DNA of 64,000 nt from Pararhizobium arenae. Its GTDB lineage: Bacteria; Pseudomonadota; Alphaproteobacteria; Rhizobiales; Rhizobiaceae. Position 1 is the stretch's first letter. Every line of letters begins with the position of its first letter. A model generated the notes under the pieces. The model saw only the letters and a list, made by a program, of their open reading frames with translations, ran no database searches and had not been told where the DNA came from. Shown one piece after another: positions 45,780-55,954 of this stretch. The translations under genes and the position numbers were made by a program. The stretch is from positions 1-64,000 of the forward strand of contig NZ_MOOY01000012.1 of assembly GCF_001931685.1 (NCBI RefSeq). Reading direction: 5' to 3'.

Positions 45780-46226
45780 CTAACGCCCTTCAAAATTTAT
45801 AAGCATGCGCTTCAGTAGATTGACCACTTGTTCAATCTCCTCAGCGCTGAACCCCTTCACAGCCATGTCATTTCCATCGTCCATTATCTCCGAAATAGCT
45901 GGCAAAGCGGAGGTGGCTTTTTCTGTGAGGCGAACGAGGCTGCTTCTCCCGTCTCCGGGGTCCTTGCGACGTGTTATAAAACCGTCCCGTTCGAGCCTTG
46001 CAAGAAGTTGTGCCGTGCTGGGTTGCTCCACCCCAAGCAATTCGGTCAATTGCTTTTGCGTCATCTCGCCGCCCTCCGTGAGTGCGGTGATCACCGGATA
46101 GCCGGCAAGTCCGGTACCCAAGGGTTGGATACGCTCTTCGGCGTAGCGCGACATCAAACGGGCCAACCTCACTACGAAGAAGCCCGGTCGCTCGCGTAAC
46201 TTCCATCGTGGTTCAGGCGTTGGCAA
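45780..46226 (-). CDS. MarR-family transcriptional regulator
   Basis: A 148-residue winged-helix protein: GLAGYPVITALTEGGEMTQK, LTELLGVEQPSTAQLLARLE (recognition helix) and RDGFITRRKDPGDGRSSLVR, the MarR wing with its D-x-R signature. No cysteine suited to OhrR-type peroxide sensing is seen, so it likely senses small phenolic or drug-like ligands. It could control the hydrolase/cupin or monooxygenase genes nearby. Confidence 0.9.
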   Translation of the reverse strand: MPTPEPRWKLRERPGFFVVRLARLMSRYAEERIQPLGTGLAGYPVITALTEGGEMTQKQLTELLGVEQPSTAQLLARLERDGFITRRKDPGDGRSSLVRLTEKATSALPAISEIMDDGNDMAVKGFSAEEIEQVVNLLKRMLINFEGR

Positions 46227-46320
46227 TTCAGTTGTATCCCCGTTGTATGCAGAGGTGTCGCGAGTTCAACAGTCGAGCACTCTACATGAGCGCTAATCAA
46301 AAAAACCGATTGATGACCCA

Positions 46321-46521
46321 TTAGCCGCAGATATCTGCTACCTCATCTTCGCACCAGTGGAATGCGTCCCAATCGTGCGACGACGTGAAAGTCTGTTCAT
46401 CCTCAGTCGTTACTATCATAACCCGTCCGGTCATCGGCGACGGCTCTGACGAAAACGCATCATATATGCAGGGAAATGCGAGGGTCGAAGCGGCGATGAT
46501 GACAACAAGAGCTCTGTTCAT
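46321..46521 (-). CDS. Small exported protein, unknown function
   Basis: A 66-residue product with a signal peptide (MNRALVVIIAASTLAFPCIY) and a short mature part starting SSEPSPMTGRVMIVTTED, ending in an acidic stretch with two cysteines. A relative with the same signal plus S/T-E-P-S-P pattern is encoded at 62387-62527. Both lie near copies of the same HAMP histidine kinase. No known family. Confidence 0.62.
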   Translation of the reverse strand: MNRALVVIIAASTLAFPCIYDAFSSEPSPMTGRVMIVTTEDEQTFTSSHDWDAFHWCEDEVADICG

Positions 46522-46719
46522 AGGGATTCTCACTTACTGTTAAGGCGTCGCCGGAGAAGCTTGGCGTTGAGCCAAGTCTCGAATGCGCCCGCGAAGCCTT
46601 AAGATGTGACCTATTCGTGTATCCCGGATATTTCCAATTCACGAGGAGATGTATCAAATCTTAAACTTGAGAGTAGTTTCTATCCTTTACGACGAACTGC
46701 GGGGTGCTCTGCCCCCGCG

Positions 46720-48033
46720 TCAGCGAAAAATTACTTCCGCCGCAAGCCCTCCTTGAGGCTGGTTGCGGAGCCTGACCGACCCCTCAATGGTGGAGGCTAA
46801 CTGCTGGGCAATAGCCAGCCCGAGCCCTGAACCTCCTGTGTCACGGTTGCGAGATGTCTCAATCCGGAAAAAAGGCTGCATGGCGTCTTCCAGTTTGTCG
46901 TCGGGAATGCCCGGCCCGTGGTCCGCGACGGTGACTACAAAGTATCCTTCATCCGACTTCCCGACGCTGATCGTGGCTGCGCCCGCAAACTTGAGTGCGT
47001 TGTCGATGAAGTTGGTGAGAATGCGCCGCAGCGAATGGGGTTTGGTGACAGCTATCCCCTGAACAATACCTTCCACTGAAACGGCTTTCCCAACGTCTTG
47101 GTAGTCGTATGCGATACTGTCGATGAAGGAAGCGAGATCAATACGCGTTGGCTTCTCGCCATTGCCGTGAGAGCTGCGTGCGTAGGCGATACCGTCCTGC
47201 ACGAGCCGCTCAATTTCGGCAAGGTCTTTCACCAGTTTATCCTTCTCAGCGCTGTCATCCGCCAGCTCGGCTCGCAACCGCATTCGGGTGATGGGAGTTT
47301 GCAGGTCATGCGAAATCGCTGCAAGTATTTGTACGCGCTCTTCCAGGTAGTCTGCGATGCGTCCGCGCATTGCGTTGAAAGCTCGTGCCGCATGCGCGAC
47401 CTCGCTCGGCCCGCTTTCGATAAGAAGAGGAGCTTGCTTGTTTGGATCGAGTTCGTTGGCGGCGGCGGCCAGATCGCCTAAAGGGCGAACAGCTTCACGA
47501 ACGGCAACCCAGGTGAAGAGTATGAGCAGCACCATTTGTGCAATAAATACATAAGGTAGCCACGTGGCCAAGGGCACGACGCCGCGCGGCGTTACGTCGA
47601 TTGTGAGGGGCGAACCATCAGAGAGCGTAAGATGGCCTTGTAGCCGGTTTCCGTCACTAGGAATGGCCTCAACCCGAACCGCGAACTTGTAGCCCGCCGC
47701 TTCTTCTATCCGGTCGGCGATTTCCTTGCCGCGACCAGATAGATCCGGCACGCCGGCCAGTCCCGGCCCCAGAACGAGGCGATAACTGCCGCGGCTTAGG
47801 CGATCCAACCAGTCGGGTCGCTCTTCAGCGGGAAGCCGGTCTATGACGGCGATGGACGTTGCGAGATCGCTCTCCAATGTTCCGAGCATGATCGCCTTGG
47901 CCGACATGTAGCGTTCAGCAAAAAGAATGCTGAATGACAGGCCGTACGCGACAGCGAGACCGGCAAAGAGGATCAGAAACAACCGCGATCGAAGCGTATT
48001 GGGCCACCAGCGTGAAAGGGAGTACCGGCTCAT
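46720..48033 (-). CDS. Sensor histidine kinase with HAMP domain
   Basis: The 437-residue protein has a first membrane segment (LFLILFAGLAVAYGLSFSIL), a periplasmic sensor of about 120 residues, a second segment (YVFIAQMVLLILFTWVAVRE), HAMP, the phosphorylated histidine in ISHDLQTPITRMR, N-box NFIDNALKFAG, and G-boxes VADHGPGIPDD and GGSGLGLAIAQQL. It is an EnvZ-like kinase. It overlaps its regulator gene by 4 bp. A close copy with a frameshift is at 63119-64000. Confidence 0.94.
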   Translation of the reverse strand: MSRYSLSRWWPNTLRSRLFLILFAGLAVAYGLSFSILFAERYMSAKAIMLGTLESDLATSIAVIDRLPAEERPDWLDRLSRGSYRLVLGPGLAGVPDLSGRGKEIADRIEEAAGYKFAVRVEAIPSDGNRLQGHLTLSDGSPLTIDVTPRGVVPLATWLPYVFIAQMVLLILFTWVAVREAVRPLGDLAAAANELDPNKQAPLLIESGPSEVAHAARAFNAMRGRIADYLEERVQILAAISHDLQTPITRMRLRAELADDSAEKDKLVKDLAEIERLVQDGIAYARSSHGNGEKPTRIDLASFIDSIAYDYQDVGKAVSVEGIVQGIAVTKPHSLRRILTNFIDNALKFAGAATISVGKSDEGYFVVTVADHGPGIPDDKLEDAMQPFFRIETSRNRDTGGSGLGLAIAQQLASTIEGSVRLRNQPQGGLAAEVIFR

Positions 48034-48770
48034 TTTCGCGGCACCGAAATCTCAACTGGCACGGAGAATACATAACCTTCGGCCCGCACCGTCTTAATGT
48101 AGGTAGGCTCGCGCGCATCGTCACCAAGCCGCTGTCGCAAGCGACTGACTAGAAGATCAATAGACCGATCGAACAGTTCGGCATCACGGCCTTGCGTTAA
48201 GTTCAAAATCTGATCGCGGTTAAGAACACGCTGCGGATGGTCAATAAACACCCGCAAAAGACGATATTCAGCACCGCTGAGCGCAATCTCGGTGCCGTCC
48301 TTGTCAAGGAGATGCCGACCGACTGTATCCAAGCGCCAGTTTCCGAAGGTCAGCACATTAGCGGCTTCGCTGATCTGGAGGTTGGGTGGCAACATACGGC
48401 TCCGGCGGATGACGGCTTTGATCCGAGCGAGAAGCTCCCTTGCCGCGAACGGTTTCGGCAGATAATCATCGGCGCCCATCTCAAGTCCGATGATCCGATC
48501 CATTTCATCGTCGCGTGCCGTCAGCATTATAACAGGTGTTGTCTTATGTTTGCCAGCACGAAGCTCGCGGCAGAGAACCAGTCCATCGTCGCCCTGCATC
48601 ATTACGTCGAGCACAATGAGATCGACCGTGCTTGTCTCCAGAAAAGTTCGCATCTGTCGCCCGTCCGCGGCTACAGTGGTGCGAAGTCCATTCTTTTTCA
48701 GGTAGCTCGATACGAGTTCGCGAATTTCGCGATCATCGTCGACAATCAGAACGTGATCAATGTGCTCCAT
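48030..48770 (-). CDS. OmpR-family response regulator
   Basis: The 246-residue protein has a complete receiver (VLIVDDDREIRE, LIVLDVMMQGDDG with the phospho-acceptor, DYLPKPFAARELL with the lysine) and a winged-helix output (LSGAEYRLLRVFIDHPQRVL, RDQILNLTQGRD, IDLLVSRLRQRLGDDAREPT, IKTVRAEGYVFSVPVE). It is transcribed before and coupled with the HAMP kinase. Targets may include the exported small protein and the redox genes downstream. From 48771 to 49394 no gene is recognised. Confidence 0.94.
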   Translation of the reverse strand: MEHIDHVLIVDDDREIRELVSSYLKKNGLRTTVAADGRQMRTFLETSTVDLIVLDVMMQGDDGLVLCRELRAGKHKTTPVIMLTARDDEMDRIIGLEMGADDYLPKPFAARELLARIKAVIRRSRMLPPNLQISEAANVLTFGNWRLDTVGRHLLDKDGTEIALSGAEYRLLRVFIDHPQRVLNRDQILNLTQGRDAELFDRSIDLLVSRLRQRLGDDAREPTYIKTVRAEGYVFSVPVEISVPRK

Positions 48771-49394
48771 TTAAAATTTTCCAAATTTGATAAATTACCG
48801 CGTCGTTAATCGCGTAGGTCGGTACAGTGAGTAAAGCGTTTTTTGAATCCGGTTTACAGCAGGGTGTCAAAACTTTGAAATGCCGCGTGACGCAATCTCG
48901 CCAATCCACCATCAATCGCTACCTAAAAAACGGATGGGCTCAGGGGAAGTGTCGGGACGGAGCATGAGATGCAAATTTCAGGCACTAGAACGGTAGACAA
49001 TTACACAACCAGACCCCAGCCGAGTGAATACACCGAAGTGCTGTAGCTCCCTGCCAGATCTTCGCAACGTCAGCACGAGGAACCTTGGAAACGATTGCAC
49101 CACAGCAGACACTGTCATAACCTCGGCTGAGCAAGAGAGCACTTAAGTGTGAAAGGTCAACATGATTGGCAAATCGTTGCGACGTTCAAAGTCTCAGGAT
49201 TAACTGTAACGGTTTGCCACCCGGACGCTGTTAGCGTGAGCGCCATAACTAACAAATCGGCGACGTCGTCAGTCCATGCCCTAAACAGGTAGTTAATCGC
49301 CGCGACCAGCGCTGGCGCTTGGCCATGATTGCATTCGGCCGTCACGGAAAATACCATCGGATTTCGGAACGGCTTCCGGTGACGACAGCGATTT

Positions 49395-50522
49395 CTATCG
49401 CTGGTTGGCTTCTGGGAGAGATTGCGGGTCGCTGCTCAGGCTCTCAAAGAAATCAAGGAACCCCCTCGGCGCGTCGTAAGAGAAGGCGAGCGACAGGTTA
49501 GCCGCAGACTGCTCTTGATAAGGGGTCGTACGTTTGGCCATTTTCGCCTCATATTCTGCCAAGGCCGCATCGAAGTTGTCTCGATGAGCGAGGATGGCAG
49601 TTGCCAAATCGCTTGCGTCCGCCATAGCAAGGTTCACGCCCTCGCCGGCAAACGGGGACATGAGATGAGCAGCGTCGCCGATAAGCGTGGCACGGGGCGT
49701 TCTTGGCCAATATCGTCCTGTCGGCAAGGCGTAGATCGGTCTCGGGACAAGTACCCCATCGCTGTCGGCGAGCAGCGTCTGGTAGTCTTTTGCCCATTCG
49801 TCAAAATGAGATAGCAGCGCAGCTCGGCTGAGCTCGTTCCGGCAATTATCCTCAGGCAGGCTGAGAGCGGCGTAAACACATAATTCGTCGTTAGGCTCTC
49901 TGTGGCCTATAATCCCCTGCCCCTTAGTAAGAGCAAACATCAGTCCATCGCCAACGAGGCGCTTCGCAACGGGGTAATTTCGCGTGGCATTACGATATCT
50001 CAGCTCTATAAAGGTGATCCCAGAGTAGATCGGCTTTTGCTCAGTAAGAAGTGAACGAAGACAGGACCACGCACCGTCCGCTCCTATGACAAGGTCGGCC
50101 TGCATCACAGAGTCGTCCTGCATCCTGATAATGAAACCTTTGGGGTCGCGTTCAATTGCTCTGACGGCGCTGCCCCAACGAATGACGTTTTCCGGCAGAG
50201 CTTCAATGATAATGCGACGCAGCGTACCGCGGTCAATTTCCGGACGACTTCCATTTCCTTTCTTTTCGAAGAGAACTGCGCCGTCTCGGCCAAGAAGACG
50301 CAAGGCGTCGCCGCCCGGCAGGACATGATCAAGCACTTTTTGGTACAACCCGGCGGCTTGTAAAGCTGCCTGCCCGGTATTCTCATTGAGATTGAGCATT
50401 CCACCCTGATGACGAATATGGAGCGAGGGGTCGGCTTCAAGGATTGTGCACTCGACACCCCCTTTTTGAAGCATGTAGGCGAGCAGTGGTCCGGCGACAC
50501 CCGCTCCGATGATTGTGATCAT
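49395..50522 (-). CDS. FAD-dependent monooxygenase, Tet(X)/PHBH-like
   Basis: The 375-residue flavoprotein shows the dinucleotide motif ITIIGAGVAGPLLAYMLQKG, the GGMLNLNENTGQAALQAAGL segment seen in Tet(X)-type enzymes, the DG motif VIGADGAWSCLRSLL and the FAD ribityl-binding GDAAHLMSPFAGEGVNLAMA. These class A monooxygenases hydroxylate aromatic or polyketide compounds with NAD(P)H; whether this one acts on tetracyclines cannot be judged. The 18-bp palindrome 18 bp upstream is a likely operator. Confidence 0.9.
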   Translation of the reverse strand: MITIIGAGVAGPLLAYMLQKGGVECTILEADPSLHIRHQGGMLNLNENTGQAALQAAGLYQKVLDHVLPGGDALRLLGRDGAVLFEKKGNGSRPEIDRGTLRRIIIEALPENVIRWGSAVRAIERDPKGFIIRMQDDSVMQADLVIGADGAWSCLRSLLTEQKPIYSGITFIELRYRNATRNYPVAKRLVGDGLMFALTKGQGIIGHREPNDELCVYAALSLPEDNCRNELSRAALLSHFDEWAKDYQTLLADSDGVLVPRPIYALPTGRYWPRTPRATLIGDAAHLMSPFAGEGVNLAMADASDLATAILAHRDNFDAALAEYEAKMAKRTTPYQEQSAANLSLAFSYDAPRGFLDFFESLSSDPQSLPEANQR

Positions 50523-50539
50523 GTCAACCTCTCAGAACT

Positions 50540-50557
50540 TATATAGGATCCTATATA
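50540..50557. promoter_or_regulatory. TATATAGGATCCTATATA palindrome, operator-like
   Basis: Perfect 18-bp palindrome directly before the monooxygenase start. Its 12-bp core is repeated at 45290-45301 upstream of the P460 relic, so one repressor may have governed both loci. Confidence 0.7.
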
Positions 50558-50630
50558 TGTTATCGAATCGGAAATCAATCGGAGATTCGAGATGCCTACG
50601 CCAAGCCCCACACGATTTTTTCGCGACTTC

Positions 50631-50837
50631 CTAAGCGGCCATCAACCCGGCTTGCGTTTCCACCCAGGCCGACAATGAAGATCGCAGCGTCATTATCGAC
50701 GGCACATCGTCTGAAACGCTCTGCATGAGAAACCGCGCTGCATTTGTCGCGGTCGCACTCGCGACCGACAGGCCGCGCTCCTCACAGAACTCGTTCAACA
50801 CCCTGCGGATCAACAAGAGCGACATCGTCGTGTTCAT
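50631..50837 (-). CDS. Hypothetical small protein
   Basis: A 68-residue frame, SLLLIRRVLNEFCEERGLSV then TNAARFLMQSVSDDVPSIMT, with plausible helices and normal codon use. No domain is recognised and no clear ribosome site was found. The frame is divergent to nothing nearby; 50838-51435 contains no other gene I can support. Confidence 0.42.
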   Translation of the reverse strand: MNTTMSLLLIRRVLNEFCEERGLSVASATATNAARFLMQSVSDDVPSIMTLRSSLSAWVETQAGLMAA

Positions 50838-51435
50838 AATTTCAGCTCTCCAGCTTACGAAGCGTAGGAGACATGTATGGACACGTAGTGTCTCTGAGAT
50901 TTATCAAGAATCACAGAAAAGTGTATCAAACGGTAGCATCGGCAGTCGGCGATACATGTTGCCACAATTGTGGCTCAGGGTCGTTGCGCTTCGAAGTCTT
51001 CCGGGCAGCCGCGACCGGCGCCAGCCGGCCTTGACCGTTGTAATGCCCTAGGGTTTGCCGTCGGTGGCGATCCTTGTAGCTCCGGGCACACATGCGGCGA
51101 CGTTCTCACGCACTGCATGCCTCCGCCTCAGAAGTCATAAATATTATCGGGAGGTGGCGCCGCCCTGGACTTAAACGTTCCCTGCCCTGATTGACGATCT
51201 ATCGCCCGACTTCAACATTCGTGGACATAAGCGTGCCAGTGCCCATTCAGTCCACCCATCGCTTGTCGCTTCAGCGCTTGAGGTTAAGCTTTAGTCTCCT
51301 TGTGAGCTCCCAGATAAACATTTGGAGTACAAACATAGAATTTTGCTTTCCATATTTGCGATACTCGGTGAACATTGCTGCTAACAATGAATGCGCCATT
51401 GACGTTTCTTCCTTTCCTACGAAATAGTGCTACGG

Positions 51436-52236
51436 CTAAGCTTCTTTCTTCTTCAGCCGGATCGCCGCTAGCAAACCCATGATAAGAACAAAAACGATGA
51501 GATTAATCAGCGTCAAGAGGGCATAGAGTTCCGGCTTCACGCCGTATCGAAGCGCGCCCCAGGCAACTGACGGCATCGTCGGGGTCGCCCCCAGAAGGTA
51601 GAAGGATATATCCAGCCCGTTTAGAGACAACACAAAGGCAGTAATCAGGCTACCCATGATGCCCGGCCAGGTGATCGGTAGCATGACCTCGACAAAGGAG
51701 CGCAAAGGCGAAGCCCCACATACAATCGCCGCCTCATTCATCCGCCAGTCGTATTTGTAGAGCATTGCTGCCATGATTAGGAAGCAGAAGCTGAAGCAAT
51801 GCACGGTGTTGGCAATGATGGCCGTCAGCATGTTGCCCTGCAGTTTGAAGACCAGATAGTAGAGCGCCATGCTCGAAATTCCGAGCAAAATTTCCGAGAC
51901 GAATAGTGGCGCCGCGAAGAAAATCGCATAGACCAGCGCCCGCTTTCCACCGAACCTTAGAACGCCAACTGTCGCGAGAAATCCCATAGCGGTCGACAAC
52001 ACTGCAGTGCAGGAGGCAAGGATCAGACTGTTTAAGAAGGCGCTCTGGTAGACTGTGTTGGTCGACAGGCGAACATAGCTCGAAAGGTTAAACTCCAGCG
52101 GATAGGGAAAGTTTGGCCGCGTTGAAAGCGAAGCAAACAGGATATGCACGATCGGCATGTAGAGAAAGGCGAAGACGATAACGAGGAAGGTCGCCAGCGT
52201 CCACTTAATGACTGCGTCTGTGAAATGCAGGTTCAT
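51436..52236 (-). CDS. ABC importer permease (PotC-like), second system
   Basis: A 266-residue membrane protein with about six segments (FLVIVFAFLYMPIVHILFAS, AFLNSLILASCTAVLSTAMG, LITAFVLSLNGLDISFYLLG, TLINLIVFVLIMGLLAAI) and the coupling loop MNEAAIVCGASPLRSFVEVM. It is the last gene of an operon starting with the solute-binding protein at 55407; one base separates it from the PotB-like gene. Confidence 0.9.
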   Translation of the reverse strand: MNLHFTDAVIKWTLATFLVIVFAFLYMPIVHILFASLSTRPNFPYPLEFNLSSYVRLSTNTVYQSAFLNSLILASCTAVLSTAMGFLATVGVLRFGGKRALVYAIFFAAPLFVSEILLGISSMALYYLVFKLQGNMLTAIIANTVHCFSFCFLIMAAMLYKYDWRMNEAAIVCGASPLRSFVEVMLPITWPGIMGSLITAFVLSLNGLDISFYLLGATPTMPSVAWGALRYGVKPELYALLTLINLIVFVLIMGLLAAIRLKKKEA

Positions 52237-52237
52237 C

Positions 52238-53104
52238 CTACGACCTCCCCAATCCTGTGAAGCCCGTTCGACGGAGATCGACGCCGAAGCTCAGGATCCC
52301 TAGTGCGAGCACGGAAAACAGGAACAAGACGACACCCATGGCTGCCCCAAGCGCCCAAGTCCCGGACTCGCCGAACTGCTGCGCCATCGACATGCCATAC
52401 AGCGTTCCGTTCGGCCCCCCGAGGAAGCGAGGCACTAGTGATGCGGAGAGCGTGGGGATGAAGGCCAGCATGAAGCCAACGATGGTCCCTGAAAGATTAA
52501 GTGGCCAGACGACTTCGGTGAAAATCCGGAAACGGTTGGCGCCGCAGGCACTAGCAGCATGTGCCAGCCGGAAGTCGAAATTGATAAGCGACAGATAGAC
52601 CGTCGTCACCACCAGCGGCAGGTAGAGATAAATAAAGGCGATAAAGGATGCCGTATTGGAATACATGATCATCCGGAGCGGCGCCGCGCCCATTCGGATA
52701 AGGGCGCCGTTGACGAGGCCGGCCGGCCCGAGCATTCCTTGCAGGGCGATTAGGCGGAGAACTTCGCCTGAAAGGAACGGGATGACCAGAAGAAGCGAGA
52801 AGACGATGCGGTAGCGGCCGCCATAGCGGACGATGAAATAGGCAATCGGCCAGGATAAAATGACGAGTGCGATCGACACTCCAATGGCCATGGCAAGCGA
52901 CCTGAGGAAAAAGGTTATATAGGCTCCTTCCGTCGCAAGCGTGCCGTAGTTTATTAGGGTCCATTCATAGACGATCTTGTAGTTCTCGGTTTGCCAAAAG
53001 CTCAGGATCACGAGCGCCGTCAGCGGCATGACGAAGAAGAGGAGCAGAAAGCCGGTAGGGATATCAAGGATGAGTCGGCGTTGGAGCTTGGTTGCCATGG
53101 TCAT
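52238..53104 (-). CDS. ABC importer permease (PotB-like), second system
   Basis: About 288 residues from the ATG that overlaps the ATPase stop (ATGA at 53101-53104). Membrane segments include LDIPTGFLLLFFVMPLTALV, FSLLLVIPFLSGEVLRLIAL and MGVVLFLFSVLALGILSFGV; the coupling loop is LAHAASACGANRFRIFTEVV. Partner of the PotC-like permease. A longer frame starting 39 bp earlier is possible but would sit inside the ATPase gene. Confidence 0.9.
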   Translation of the reverse strand: MTMATKLQRRLILDIPTGFLLLFFVMPLTALVILSFWQTENYKIVYEWTLINYGTLATEGAYITFFLRSLAMAIGVSIALVILSWPIAYFIVRYGGRYRIVFSLLLVIPFLSGEVLRLIALQGMLGPAGLVNGALIRMGAAPLRMIMYSNTASFIAFIYLYLPLVVTTVYLSLINFDFRLAHAASACGANRFRIFTEVVWPLNLSGTIVGFMLAFIPTLSASLVPRFLGGPNGTLYGMSMAQQFGESGTWALGAAMGVVLFLFSVLALGILSFGVDLRRTGFTGLGRS

Positions 53105-54177
53105 GTCCCCGCCTTGAAAAGATGGCAGTCGTCGGGTTTCCACGACAGGAGGACCCGCTCCTGGATAGGGATCGCATCATTGCGCTTAGGCTTGACGGCA
53201 ATGACAGTATCGCCTCTGTCCGTCTCTAGAACATATTCAACGAAGGGACCGCGTAGCACGACATCTACCACAGTGGACGGGATACCCGAGCCGCCATCCT
53301 GCTTGCGGGCAATGTCGAACCGTTCGTTCTTGACAAAGATATCGACCGCATCGCCGGCTATGAGGTGGGAGCCGGTCGGCAGTGCGAATTCATGATTGTG
53401 CCTGGCAAGACGCACGACCTTGCCGTCGGGCCCAACTGTACCCTGAAACCTGCTCGATTTACCAACGAAGCGAGCGACGAACGGGGTCTCAGGATAATCG
53501 TAAATTGCCTGGCGCTCACCAAGTGCTTCGAGGCGGCCATTGTTTATGACGGCGATCCGGTCGCTCATTGAGAGCGCCTCTTCCTGATTGTGTGTCACAT
53601 AGATAAAAGGGATGCCGAGCTGCTTTTGATAGCGCCGGATTTCAATTTCCATCTCTTGCCGCAATTCGCGGTCGAGATTGGCCAGTGGCTCGTCGAGCAG
53701 CAACAAAGTTGGGCGTGCGACAAGACCCCGGCCGAGAGCCACACGCTGTTGCTGACCGCCGGAAAGTTGGCTTGGATAGCGGTCGAGCATAGTGCTAAGC
53801 GACAGGATACCGGCAACCCATTCGACCCGCTCCTCAACGTCGGCCTTCGGCTCCTTACGCATTCTCAGCGGAAAGGCGAGATTTTCGCGGACAGTCCGGT
53901 GCGGAAAGAGCAGAAATTCTTGGAACACCATGCCGATACCGCGCTTATGCGGCGCAAGTTCGGTAACATCTTTTCCTTCGAAGTGAACGCGTCCTTCGGT
54001 CGGCCGATCGAGGCCGGCGATTAAGCGGAGCAGGGTGCTCTTGCCCGAGCCACTAGGGCCGAGAATAGCAATAAATTCTTCCTTGGCAATGTCGAGACTG
54101 ACGTCGTCCAGCGCCTTAAACGAACCGTAACGGCGCGAAACATTGTCAATACGGATGTAGGAACCACTTTGGCTCAT
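53101..54177 (-). CDS. ABC importer ATPase (PotA-like), second system
   Basis: The 358-residue ATPase is complete: Walker [18 protein letters not shown]-loop [12 protein letters not shown], signature [16 protein letters not shown], Walker [14 protein letters not shown]-loop [13 protein letters not shown] and a C-terminal TOBE domain (residues about 240-358). It gives the intact counterpart to the interrupted ATPase at 31098 and shows that glutamine normally precedes the signature. It powers uptake with the two permeases downstream. Confidence 0.93.
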   Translation of the reverse strand: MSQSGSYIRIDNVSRRYGSFKALDDVSLDIAKEEFIAILGPSGSGKSTLLRLIAGLDRPTEGRVHFEGKDVTELAPHKRGIGMVFQEFLLFPHRTVRENLAFPLRMRKEPKADVEERVEWVAGILSLSTMLDRYPSQLSGGQQQRVALGRGLVARPTLLLLDEPLANLDRELRQEMEIEIRRYQKQLGIPFIYVTHNQEEALSMSDRIAVINNGRLEALGERQAIYDYPETPFVARFVGKSSRFQGTVGPDGKVVRLARHNHEFALPTGSHLIAGDAVDIFVKNERFDIARKQDGGSGIPSTVVDVVLRGPFVEYVLETDRGDTVIAVKPKRNDAIPIQERVLLSWKPDDCHLFKAGT

Positions 54178-54255
54178 GGGATTACCTGCGCTATGGGCGG
54201 CCGAGGCGAGACCGTGCCTCGAACCGCCCTACCCCTGGGAGGATGAACGAATCGG

Positions 54256-55407
54256 TCAGGCCGCCTGCACGTTCGACCAAACACGTTCCCATTTCTCAGG
54301 GGACGAGGGCTGATCAAACATGAAAAGGTCGGCGATTTCATTCGAGCGGTCCATCAGGAAGAGCTTGCGCTCGGACTCGCTGGAAATCGCGCGAAGATCG
54401 ACGGTTGTCGAGCATCCCGCGACCTCACCGATCTTTTTCATAACCTCCGGCGAAATCATCATGTCGATGAAGCTGTTGCACATGTCGAACCGCGGCCCAT
54501 CCTCGACGCCGGAAGTGATAAGCCAAGTATCGACCCAGCCGAGGCCGCCCTCCTTCATTTTCAAAGAATGGCGAAAATCAACTGGCGCAGACCCTTGCGC
54601 CTCGGCCGTCAGCAACTGCCGAAAAACTTGGGCGAATTCAGTGGCCGCGACTACGGCCCCGCTTTGCAGAAGCTGGAAAAGCGTTGGATTGTCCTGATAG
54701 CGTGTCAACAGCAAGTTCTTCTGCTGAACCAGGAGCTTTTCAATCTCCGAAAGCTCATCGTCGGTGAGAACGTAAGGGTTGAACGGCTTACCGTCGGGCC
54801 TCGGTTTTGTCCGTGTTCCCATTCGGTCGGTGACCAGAAGAGCGGCGAGCGCGATGTTCTCCTCGAAACGAGAACTGGTCGAGAGCATGCCGGCATAGTC
54901 CGGGTTGAACATGCATTCGAGCGTCTCGGTCTCTTCCGCGGGAACCTTGCCAGCATCGTAGGTGATACCATAAGCACCCCAGCAGAAGGGAAAGCCAATC
55001 TTCTTGCCCGAGGCCGGATCAGACAGGACTTTGAAAGTATCTGGCTGGAACTCCGGGAGGTATGTCGAGGCGTTTGGCACCTTGGTGTAATCGACCGCGC
55101 GCAGCAGGTTTTCCCGGAAATAGAGCTGTGGCCAGAAGCCGTCGGCCTGAACGAGGTCAAATTCCTTTGAACCACCGACACGAAGCTTATTATAGGCCTC
55201 CGAGTTTCCGTCGAAGAAGCTCGGCACGAACTTGACCTTGTGCGTATCCTCGAAAGCCGTGACCCGATCAGGCAGCAGATAGGCCTCCCACATCAGCGCT
55301 CGCACAGTATCCGGTGCTGCCCAAGAAGGGCGTACGAAGGGTACGGAGAGCGCCGTCACGGCTCCAGCAGCGAGAATGGATCGGCGGGTGAATTTAGATT
55401 GCGACAT
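54256..55407 (-). CDS. Extracellular solute-binding protein with Tat-like signal
   Basis: The 383-residue periplasmic receptor starts MSQSKFTRRSILAAGAVTAL, a twin-arginine signal (TRRSIL) with cleavage probably after PSWA. Then come VRALMWEAYLLPDRVTAFED and KKIGFPFCWGAYGITYDAGK, the PotD/F-type fold. Export as a folded protein is likely. It heads the importer operon, 78 bp before the ATPase gene. Ligand unknown; the LysR gene at 55955 and the polyol-type operon at 56919-61465 are its neighbours. Confidence 0.9.
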   Translation of the reverse strand: MSQSKFTRRSILAAGAVTALSVPFVRPSWAAPDTVRALMWEAYLLPDRVTAFEDTHKVKFVPSFFDGNSEAYNKLRVGGSKEFDLVQADGFWPQLYFRENLLRAVDYTKVPNASTYLPEFQPDTFKVLSDPASGKKIGFPFCWGAYGITYDAGKVPAEETETLECMFNPDYAGMLSTSSRFEENIALAALLVTDRMGTRTKPRPDGKPFNPYVLTDDELSEIEKLLVQQKNLLLTRYQDNPTLFQLLQSGAVVAATEFAQVFRQLLTAEAQGSAPVDFRHSLKMKEGGLGWVDTWLITSGVEDGPRFDMCNSFIDMMISPEVMKKIGEVAGCSTTVDLRAISSESERKLFLMDRSNEIADLFMFDQPSSPEKWERVWSNVQAA

Positions 55408-55954
55408 GTTGGAAATCCCCTTTGGAAGTTATATCGCGTGCTGTGCACGTCTTATCATTCGCGGTTGCTTCGCATGACCTACGCCGTGCGGTCGTTGCAC
55501 GCTTGTCGGAAGGCGAGAGCATCGGGCGCACCGAACTGCGATCGTTGCGGTTCGATTTCGAGCCTCGTTTCACAGCCTTCCGCCGTTTCGCAAGACACCG
55601 TTCTGACATCGGATGCGCGACGTATTCTGCATTGTCATGACTCGAAGGAGCTGTCTTTCAAACTCGATTTCGAGCTCTTCTTCTTAGGATTAAGAACTAG
55701 AAACACCTTAACAACAAGGACAATCGCCGAATTGATTAATAGGCTTGACTTATTAGTTGAATGACCTTTCGGATGCGCAAACTGGCAACCCTGAATTCTG
55801 AGAAGCCCTCTAGATGCCGCAGTATACAAGTACGGCTGAGCGCGCTGCCTGTTTCGGTCGTCGCTTATAGCCGGTTGTCCCAGTGGTGGCTGAGACTATG
55901 CGACACATCTGATTGATTGACAGACCGAAGAGCGATGATTTATCAAAACATCTT
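55408..55954. other. Intergenic region between importer operon and lysR
   Basis: A promoter-sized region of about 550 bp, AT-rich in 55640-55760. No gene was recognised. It should contain the divergent promoters of the importer operon and the LysR gene; no unequivocal T-N11-A box could be fixed by eye. Confidence 0.5.
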
